From: a virus
DNA length: 42,948 nt
Direction: 5' to 3' (one strand)
IMG/VR virus record: IMGVR_UViG_3300038555_000011
Coordinates: 1 to 42,948 of that record
A model generated the notes under the pieces. That model was not told the origin of the DNA, did not search any database, and saw only the letters and a program-made list of their open reading frames with translations. This document shows, piece after piece, positions 37,547 through 42,948 of the stretch. The translations under genes were made by a program, and so were the position numbers. Numbering within the stretch: the stretch's first letter is position 1; each line of letters starts with the position of its first letter.

Positions 37547-38083
37547 ATGACTGCCTCGCCCATCGCCACCGCCCAGATCCTGCCCTTCCCGCGGCGGGTC
37601 CAGCCGCACAGTCTCGACCTCTCACGTGCCACGCCGGCCGACCAGGCCGCGCTCGAAGCGGTCCGCCGCAACACCGTCGCCGTGATCGCCGCCCATCGGC
37701 AGGCAGATCGCGCCGAACTGGTCTCGGCCCTGCTGATGGCCATGGAGTCCCTGCCTCTCGACCGGCCGCTCTGCTACCCCAGCCGCGACATAACAGGGCG
37801 CGCCTTCGTGGTCGTGACCGTGGGCGGCACCGTGTTCCGGCTTCAGCCCGACGACTGCCGCACGGCCGCCGACGCTCTGATCGCCGACCCGTCGGTCACC
37901 GGCTGCATCGGTGACGCCGCCCGCCTTCGCGAAGCGGCCGCGCTCGCCGAGGTTCGGCCCGCCCATGGCGGCCCGCTGTCGCCGCCGGCATCGCATCCGG
38001 GCCGGACCGGCATGGTCACGACCGTGACCCTGGTCGTGCTGATCGTCACCTGCCTGATCCTGGCCCGGGGCCTGTCCCTCTGA
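37547..38083 (+). CDS. Tail-anchored hypothetical protein, first gene of ParB operon
   Basis: A 178-residue protein with a soluble helical/beta part (ATPADQAALEAVRRNTVAVIAAHRQADRAELVSALLMAMES..., FVVVTVGGTVFRLQPDDCRTAADALI) and one C-terminal transmembrane helix (about 155-175, VTTVTLVVLIVTCLILARGLS). Function unknown. First gene after the operator-controlled promoter, so it should be expressed early after infection or induction. Coupled to the next gene (TGATG). Confidence 0.6.
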   Translation: MTASPIATAQILPFPRRVQPHSLDLSRATPADQAALEAVRRNTVAVIAAHRQADRAELVSALLMAMESLPLDRPLCYPSRDITGRAFVVVTVGGTVFRLQPDDCRTAADALIADPSVTGCIGDAARLREAAALAEVRPAHGGPLSPPASHPGRTGMVTTVTLVVLIVTCLILARGLSL

Positions 38084-38277
38084 TGCGCGTCCAGATCGCC
38101 GTCGTCGCGCCGACGCCCGGCACGGAAACCCTCTCGGTTCGGCTCATCGAACGCATGCTCCGCCACCTCGACTATGACGTGTCGGTGGCAGGGTCGCAGC
38201 CGGACCCGTCGTCTGCCGAGATGGCCGACATGGTCGCCGAGGCGCGCTCTACCGGCCTTGCCTTCCAGATCGTCTGA
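38083..38277 (+). CDS. Small hypothetical protein in ParB operon
   Basis: A 64-residue protein (MRVQIAVVAPTPGTETLSVRLIERMLRHLDYDVSVAG...), beta-helix-beta in appearance. Both ends overlap its neighbours (TGATG). Unknown function. Confidence 0.55.
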   Translation: MRVQIAVVAPTPGTETLSVRLIERMLRHLDYDVSVAGSQPDPSSAEMADMVAEARSTGLAFQIV

Positions 38278-38570
38278 TGACGGCCGCCCGCGAACCCGGT
38301 TCGCCGCTCTTGCTGATCGCTGACACGGCCGCCCCCGAACAATTCGACGGCGCGGAGGCGCTCGCCCGCCGGGTTCACCAGCTGCGCCAGGGCGGCGGAC
38401 TGGACTTCACCGTTGGCCACGCCTCGACCGGCGGCCCGGCCTTTCCCGGCGTCCTGATCTGGCGCTCGGCGCCCCGGACCTATCTCGCCTTCGCGGCCGG
38501 GCGCGGCGCCGACACTCCGACGGCCCTCGTGGCCGCCCTTTCCCGCACCCGCGCCGCCGTCGCGGCCTGA
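38277..38570 (+). CDS. Small hypothetical protein before ParB
   Basis: A 97-residue alpha/beta protein (PLLLIADTAAPEQFDGAEALARRVHQLRQGGGLDFTVGHAS...). Unknown function. It carries copy 9 of the dispersed palindrome in its first 10 codons, where it reads R-E-P-G-S-P, about 290 bp upstream of the ParB start. Confidence 0.55.
   Translation: MTAAREPGSPLLLIADTAAPEQFDGAEALARRVHQLRQGGGLDFTVGHASTGGPAFPGVLIWRSAPRTYLAFAAGRGADTPTALVAALSRTRAAVAA
38291..38303. repeat. Dispersed palindrome CGAACC-S-GGTTCG, copy 9
   Basis: Full 15-bp form GCGAACCCGGTTCGC at 38290-38304; plus-strand reading E-P-G-S. It is the copy closest to the ParB-like gene. Confidence 0.85.
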
Positions 38571-38583
38571 CGAAAGACCCGAG

Positions 38584-40236
38584 ATGGACAAGCTGCTCGC
38601 CTTCAAGAACCTCGACACCTTCCGTGCCATTCAGGCGCAAGGGCCTGCGGCCACCAACGCCAGCCTAGCCGAGGCCCTGGCCCGCGACCCCTCCAATATG
38701 AACAAGACACTTGGCCTGCTGGTCGCGGACGGCCTGATCACCCGCGACCCGTTCGCCCTGACCGAAAAGGCCGAGGCTGTCCTGCGCGCTGACGATGTCG
38801 CCGAGGGCCGAGCGTCGCTGACCCGCGACACGTCCGACCCGGCCAACCTCTCCCTCCGCCATGCCGACATCCTGCCCGATCCGGATAACGCACGCCGCGA
38901 CTGGACCAGCGACGACGCCGTCGCCGACCTTCAGGCTCTCGCGAACGACATCCGCGACAACGGCTTGCTGCAGAACCTGATTGTTCGCCCGCACGCGGAT
39001 CCCCTGATTGACGAATGGATCCTCGTCGGCGGCGAACGCCGCTGGCGCGCCCTCGGTCTGTTGATCGAACGCGGCGAATGGCTGGCCGAGCAGACCGTCC
39101 CCGCCCGCCGCCTCCATGCTGATGACGTCGGCATCCGCCTCGCCGCCCTGGCCGAGAACCTCCAGCGCCGCGCCCTAAACCCGATCGAGGAGGCGAACGC
39201 CTATCGCGGGCTGGAAGCCGTGGGCCTGACGACGAAGGAGATCGCCGCCCGCATCTCCATGACCCAGCGCCACGTCCAGATGCGGCTTCAGCTGCTGGAC
39301 CTGCTGAACGAGGACCAGCAGCGTCGCATGACCCTGCCCAGTGACGACAAGGATCGCCTGTCGGTGTCCGAGGCCCGCAAACTGGTCGCCAACGCCGAGG
39401 CCAAGGCCCGTGCCCGCGAACAGATCGAGAGCGAGCTTTCGCCTCGCGCGCGGCTGATCCTGGCCGAGGTCAAGCTGGCGGGTCCGGGCTGGTGGGATCG
39501 TGTCCCGGTCGACGCCATCGCCATGAACGCCGACGCCGACGCGGTCGCCCTGAACCAGGCGGGCTATCTCAAACTGCCGACCACGGTCGATCTGGACGGC
39601 AACGCCAACACCGTGATCGAGAGCGGCGGCTTCGAAGCGGTCACGACCCTGTTCAATCACGAGGTCGCCGCCCGCGCCGCCGCCCTGCGCGCGGAACTGG
39701 GCCTGCCCGCCCCGGAAGATGGGCGATACTCCACCGCCTGGCTCAATGGCCCGTTCGAACTCCCGGCCGAGGTCGAGGCCGATCTCGCCGCCCGCCGCGC
39801 CGAGCGCGAACGACAGGAGGAGGAACAGCAGGCCCGGATCGACGCCAACATCGCGGCCCGGGAGGCCGCTGCCAACCGGGCCGCCCTGTCCCGCGTGCAC
39901 GCCGAGGCCATGCTGTTCAAGGCTGCCGTGCCGCCCGCCGCTCCGATCATCGACGACGTGCCCCAGCTGGCCGCCAGCCTCGACCGCCGCCTGCCATGGG
40001 CCGCGACCGACAAGGGCACCGTTCATGACGCCGACGGCAAACAGATCACCAGCTTCTGCGGCCAGTGGCAGTCGGCGGGCGACCGCGAGATCGCCCTGGC
40101 CATCCTGACCGCCACCGCCGTCAACACCGCTGCCGGCGTCGAGACCCCGCCGCTGATCGTCGCCGAGCCGGAACAGGCCGCGGATGGCTCGGACGCCGAC
40201 GCTGAAGACGACGACGAGCCCGAGGCCGACGACTGA
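38584..40236 (+). CDS. Orphan ParB/KorB-like protein with N-terminal winged helix
   Basis: A 550-residue ParB-family protein. Domains in order: winged-helix-like DNA-binding segment (about 10-70, LDTFRAIQAQGPAATNASLAEALARDPSNMNKTLGLLVADGLI); ParB N-domain (about 90-195) with ILPDPDNARRDW and the CTP-binding box GGERRWRA (149-156); the ENLQRRALNPIEEA motif; central KorB/ParB helix-turn-helix (208-237, GLTTKEIAARISMTQRHVQMRL); then a long helical Glu/Arg region (about 390-430) and an acidic tail. Known ParB proteins clamp on DNA at palindromes and either segregate it with ParA or, like KorB, also repress transcription. No ParA is found. Its likely targets are the nine dispersed 13-bp palindromes. 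Coupled to the next gene (TGATG). Confidence 0.85.
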   Translation: MDKLLAFKNLDTFRAIQAQGPAATNASLAEALARDPSNMNKTLGLLVADGLITRDPFALTEKAEAVLRADDVAEGRASLTRDTSDPANLSLRHADILPDPDNARRDWTSDDAVADLQALANDIRDNGLLQNLIVRPHADPLIDEWILVGGERRWRALGLLIERGEWLAEQTVPARRLHADDVGIRLAALAENLQRRALNPIEEANAYRGLEAVGLTTKEIAARISMTQRHVQMRLQLLDLLNEDQQRRMTLPSDDKDRLSVSEARKLVANAEAKARAREQIESELSPRARLILAEVKLAGPGWWDRVPVDAIAMNADADAVALNQAGYLKLPTTVDLDGNANTVIESGGFEAVTTLFNHEVAARAAALRAELGLPAPEDGRYSTAWLNGPFELPAEVEADLAARRAERERQEEEQQARIDANIAAREAAANRAALSRVHAEAMLFKAAVPPAAPIIDDVPQLAASLDRRLPWAATDKGTVHDADGKQITSFCGQWQSAGDREIALAILTATAVNTAAGVETPPLIVAEPEQAADGSDADAEDDDEPEADD

Positions 40237-40709
40237 TGCGCCCGCCCTGGTCCGAATCCGCCGCCCTGCTGGCCGCCCACGACCTTGCCGTGCCGGCCGA
40301 GCTTACCACCCGAACTCAATCGATCTGGAGCCGCCTGATGTCACAAAGCATCGACTTCGCCTTCCTGCCCCGCATCGACGCCGTGACGCGGCCGGTTGTC
40401 TTCACCGACCTTTCCGGGCTCGCCCGTTACATCGAACGCCAGCGCCATGGGCAGGCCATCCAGCTGGAAGAAATTGAGGACATCCACGCCCGCCGCCGCA
40501 TGGCGACGGGGGAAGGTCCCGCCGCGCCGTCGCCGGGCTTGCGCGACCGCGGCGTGCAGATCCACACCCGGCTGATCGACGGCGGCATTGACCGATCCAT
40601 GGGTTTCGCATGGCTGCGCGGTCAGGGCCGCGACGCCCTGCAGGCGGCACTGCTGCGAGCCGCACTGGACCGGCCGATCCACCGCCAAAGCCTGATGCAC
40701 GCGGCCTGA
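40236..40709 (+). CDS. Hypothetical protein downstream of ParB
   Basis: A 157-residue protein: helical N-terminus (SAALLAAHDLAVPAELTTRTQSIWSRLM), centre VFTDLSGLARYIERQRHGQAIQLEEIEDIHARRRM, and a basic C-terminal helix. Unknown function. TGATG coupling to the ParB gene suggests a joint role. Confidence 0.55.
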   Translation: MRPPWSESAALLAAHDLAVPAELTTRTQSIWSRLMSQSIDFAFLPRIDAVTRPVVFTDLSGLARYIERQRHGQAIQLEEIEDIHARRRMATGEGPAAPSPGLRDRGVQIHTRLIDGGIDRSMGFAWLRGQGRDALQAALLRAALDRPIHRQSLMHAA

Positions 40710-40711
40710 CC

Positions 40712-40987
40712 ATGACCGGCTGCCGCAGCTGCCTGTTCTCAGTCCTTGAGCCCGCCACCGAGGCCGACGCATGGCACCATGGCGGCCGCTTCATCCGCAC
40801 CTGCGCCTTCGGCAAGCGCGCGACCGCTCGGCCCTTAGCCTGCGCGAGCTGGGCCAATAAACCCGGCGAAGGCCTACCGGCGGCAGCATTCACCCGGGCC
40901 GTCGCCGCGGAGCGTCAGCTGGACTCGAACGGCGTTCGTCGCTGGTCGGAGAGCCAGAGCAAATACCTTTGCTCTGGGCACGATTAG
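40712..40987 (+). CDS. Cys-rich small protein
   Basis: A 91-residue protein with Cys at CRSCLF, RTCAF and LACASW, plus two His (AWHHGG): a probable small metal-binding fold. Starts at ATG 40712, two bases after the previous stop. It resembles the small Cys-rich proteins often seen in phage early operons; function unknown. Confidence 0.55.
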   Translation: MTGCRSCLFSVLEPATEADAWHHGGRFIRTCAFGKRATARPLACASWANKPGEGLPAAAFTRAVAAERQLDSNGVRRWSESQSKYLCSGHD

Positions 40988-41009
40988 ACCGATGGGGAGC
41001 CTTGCGTCA

Positions 41010-41543
41010 TCACCGTTCGCCGGCGCGATATTCTTCGAGAGCCTGCGTAATCCCTTCCAGCGACCAGACGAGTCGCTCTCGGCATTTGTCTGCACGGATG
41101 CCCAAGGTGGCCATGCCCAAACCCATCTCGACGTTACTGTGAAAGTCAGAAAGAGCGTTGCAGGCCTCGGTGACGAACGAACTGGCCGTTGCAACCAGCG
41201 ATCCGACCCTGGGCGTGGGTGGCTGCGAGACGTAGTACATACCGACCGCCGTTTGGGCGTTATACGCCAGCCGCTTCGCGTCGCTGGTGAACAGCTCTTG
41301 CATCGAATGGCCTTGCGGCCGCGCCGCCTCGATGGCGCGGCCGATCAACTGCGACGCCTCCTCGGCCGCTCCAAGCCACGCGAGACGGTCGGCCTCAGAG
41401 CGATCAACCGCAGCCTGCCTCAGCCGGCGGGCGGACCCTTGATCAATCCAGATTGCGGCGGCAATGGCTGCGACACTCCCGATCGCCTGCGCCCAGGCGG
41501 GCCAGTCCGTACCCTCGTTCACCAATTCGACGGGAATGATCAT
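41010..41543 (-). CDS. Membrane-anchored hypothetical protein next to integrase module
   Basis: A 177-residue protein with one N-terminal transmembrane helix (WAQAIGSVAAIAAAIWI, about residues 15-32) and a helical cytoplasmic part (SEADRLAWLGAAEEASQLIGRAIEAARP...). The opening NEGTDWPAWAQAIGSVAAI corresponds to NDSQGVAAWVQGIGTVVAL of the protein at 34050-34679, so the two belong to one type. Leftward between two rightward units, it has its own promoter in the 35-bp divergent gap; that position suggests a lysogenic-conversion gene. The start is ATG 41543. Confidence 0.6.
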   Translation of the reverse strand: MIIPVELVNEGTDWPAWAQAIGSVAAIAAAIWIDQGSARRLRQAAVDRSEADRLAWLGAAEEASQLIGRAIEAARPQGHSMQELFTSDAKRLAYNAQTAVGMYYVSQPPTPRVGSLVATASSFVTEACNALSDFHSNVEMGLGMATLGIRADKCRERLVWSLEGITQALEEYRAGER

Positions 41544-41578
41544 GACGCGGAAGCTGCCACGCCAAGGGCGGACGAACA

Positions 41579-41923
41579 ATGATCGCGGTATCCATCGGCC
41601 CCGTCACCGAGGCACGCATCCTCGCCGCCTTCGCGGACAGGGCGGTACTGACCATCAAGGACGCGGCCCAGCTGCTGGGCATGGACCCAAAAACGCTGGA
41701 CGCCATCACCGAAGTTGGGGCCATCAGGGCCGTGCGTCGCGGTGGCGGCGAGACGCGCGGCTATACCGAAGGTGACATCCGCGCCTACCTGACAGAGAGT
41801 GCCGCCCCATGTCGGTCTACAAACCCAAAGCCAGCCCCTATTTCCACTACGACTTCCAGATCCGTGGTGCTCGATTTCACGGCTCGACGGGCGTTGAAAC
41901 GAAGCGCGCAGCTGAAGAGATAG
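41579..41923 (+). CDS. Excisionase-like HTH protein
   Basis: A 114-residue protein with a MerR/HTH_17-like winged helix (LTIKDAAQLLGMDPKTLDAITEVGAIRAVRRGGGETRGYTEGDIRAYL, about residues 23-72), the usual fold of recombination directionality factors placed next to integrases. The last 38 codons overlap the integrase gene in another frame (41809-41923), an unusually long overlap. It should bend att DNA and favour excision; it could alternatively regulate the integrase. Confidence 0.7.
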   Translation: MIAVSIGPVTEARILAAFADRAVLTIKDAAQLLGMDPKTLDAITEVGAIRAVRRGGGETRGYTEGDIRAYLTESAAPCRSTNPKPAPISTTTSRSVVLDFTARRALKRSAQLKR

Positions 41924-42948
41924 AACGCCGAATTCGTCGCCAAGCCGCCTCGGGCGAGCTGGACGATGCCAGCCGCATGACCCTGGACCAGGCCGCTGCG
42001 CGCTGGATGGATGAAGTCGGGGCCACCCTGAAGGGCGGCGACCGACTTGAATCCCGCATCGAGCGCGCCATCACCCTGATCGGCCCCCAACGCCCGATCT
42101 GCGAGATCACCACCCCCGTCATGTCCCGCGCGATCGAGAAGCGGCGGGGCCAGACCCGGAAGCATTCCAAAGCCAAGGGGGCGAAGGAATACCTGCCCAG
42201 CGCATCGACAGTGAACCGCGACATGATCGACGCGGTCCGGCCGATCCTGAACCGCGCCCGCAAGGTCTGGGGTGCCACCCTGCCCGAGATCGACTGGTCC
42301 CAGCTGCGCATGGTCGAACCAAAGGCCAAGCCCAAGGAATTCGCCGGCGACGACTTGGACCAGCTGCTCGCCGAGATCCGACCGCACTGGCACGACATGG
42401 TCCGGTTCGCGACGGTCTATGGCGTGCGTCTCGGCGAGCTTTTCTTCAGCCTGGACGACGTGGACGTCCACCGCCTCGATGAGGCGCGGATCAAGCTACG
42501 CGACCGTAAAGGCGACGACGATCACACCATTCCACTGCTGCCAGAGGACGCGGCGGCCATGGCAGCGCGTCTTGGCCGCGCGCGAGCCGGCGGGCTGAAG
42601 ACTGTTTGGTTCCGGGAGAATCGGCTGCCAGGTCCAGGCGGGAGGGTGATCCTCAAACCCCTGACCTATGCCGGCCTCGCCATCGCCGTTCGTCGCGCCA
42701 TGACGCGCTCCGGCCTTCGCGCGTCCAAGGGGATGCGCGGCATCCACGCGGCTCGCCACCACGCAGGGATGCAGATGCTGCGGGCCACCGGCAACCTGCG
42801 CCTGGCGCAGCGCCTTCTGGGCCATGCCGACATCAAATCGACCATGGTCTACGCCCACGCGATCGAGACCGACGTCCGTGCTGGCCTCGCGGCTTTGCGC
42901 CAGCCGTCACCAACAAAATCTGATGGGAAGCGCGCGAATGAAGCTTGA
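41809..42948 (+). CDS. int: Tyrosine integrase
   Basis: A 379-residue tyrosine recombinase. N-terminal arm-binding part (YKPKASPYFHYDFQIRGARFHGSTG), a core-binding helical domain (about 55-165), and the catalytic domain with R207 (YGVRLGEL), a likely Lys in the RDRKGDDD beta turn (about 234), H313-x-x-R316 (GIHAARHH), H339 (LLGHADIKS) and the nucleophile Y348 (MVYAH). All six active-site positions are in order. It integrates and excises the phage at att sites not contained here. The window ends on its TGA. Confidence 0.94.
   Translation: MSVYKPKASPYFHYDFQIRGARFHGSTGVETKRAAEEIERRIRRQAASGELDDASRMTLDQAAARWMDEVGATLKGGDRLESRIERAITLIGPQRPICEITTPVMSRAIEKRRGQTRKHSKAKGAKEYLPSASTVNRDMIDAVRPILNRARKVWGATLPEIDWSQLRMVEPKAKPKEFAGDDLDQLLAEIRPHWHDMVRFATVYGVRLGELFFSLDDVDVHRLDEARIKLRDRKGDDDHTIPLLPEDAAAMAARLGRARAGGLKTVWFRENRLPGPGGRVILKPLTYAGLAIAVRRAMTRSGLRASKGMRGIHAARHHAGMQMLRATGNLRLAQRLLGHADIKSTMVYAHAIETDVRAGLAALRQPSPTKSDGKRANEA

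Noticed and set aside
37411-37914. Plus-strand open frame starting inside operator O5
   Set aside because: It overlaps most of the gene at 37547 in another frame, starts without a Shine-Dalgarno and reads as an Arg/Pro/Gly-rich shadow.
1-42948. Gene transfer agent instead of a phage
   Set aside because: The head-tail order is GTA-like, but the window also has terminase small subunit, replication genes, repressor switch, excisionase and integrase, which GTAs lack.
1-42948. tRNA genes, rRNA and CRISPR arrays
   Set aside because: I looked for T-loop signatures (GGTTCRANYCC) and for regularly spaced repeats; only isolated partial matches such as near 3428 and 4331 were found, none with a foldable cloverleaf. 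The TGTCTG cluster has units too short and irregular for CRISPR.

Overview
This window looks like an almost complete temperate siphophage genome, probably an integrated prophage, of a high-GC alphaproteobacterium. Caulobacterales (Brevundimonas/Caulobacter type) is my best guess. The guess rests on base composition (mid-60s % GC by eye), on a head-tail block ordered like gene transfer agents of alphaproteobacteria, and on protein style; no rRNA or host housekeeping gene is present to settle it. The window begins on the stop codon of one gene and ends on the stop codon of the integrase, so attachment sites and host flanks are not visible.

Layout. 1-1403 (minus): a YfbU-family gene and a D12-class adenine methyltransferase. 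1573-4938 (plus): a cargo island against the direction of the late genes, with a zinc-ribbon protein, a secreted S1/P1 nuclease flanked by a 123-bp direct repeat, a SRAP/HMCES-type DNA-protein crosslinking protein, and an unknown protein. 4935-9158 (minus): lysis region (overlapping spanins Rz/Rz1, M15 endolysin, several small membrane proteins that include the likely holin) and accessory tail or lysis proteins. 9158-27832 (minus): late structural operon, read right to left as TerS, TerL, portal, ClpP-like protease, HK97-fold capsid, connectors, tail terminator, tail tube, tail chaperone with a lambda-type -1 frameshift, tape measure, tail tip proteins and a tail fibre with an inserted low-GC discoidin-like domain. 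An HNH endonuclease lies just upstream of TerS.

28390-36172 (mostly minus): early/replication arm with a P4/D5-type primase-helicase, a CHC2/Toprim primase, a DUF2303 protein and a chain of small regulators ending in a Cro-like protein. 36173-36265 is the genetic switch. 36266-37046 (plus) is the lysogeny operon: an XRE repressor followed immediately by a lipoprotein. 37547-40987 (plus) is a second early operon whose main member is an orphan ParB/KorB-like protein. 41010-42948 carries a membrane protein, an excisionase-like HTH protein and a tyrosine integrase.

Two DNA-level systems are not explained by the genes. First, nine exact copies of a 13-bp palindrome, CGAACC-S-GGTTCG (six extend to GCGAACCSGGTTCGC), are scattered from 1.6 to 38.3 kb. 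They fall in three different reading frames, so the DNA and not the protein is conserved. Their form (13 bp, central S, dispersed) resembles the operators of KorB, a ParB-family protein, and this phage encodes a ParB-like protein without ParA. Second, five operators of the form GTTTCAC-N5-GTGAAAC, spaced about 35 bp centre to centre, occur at the repressor/Cro switch (three) and in front of the ParB operon (two). They probably place both early arms under one repressor.
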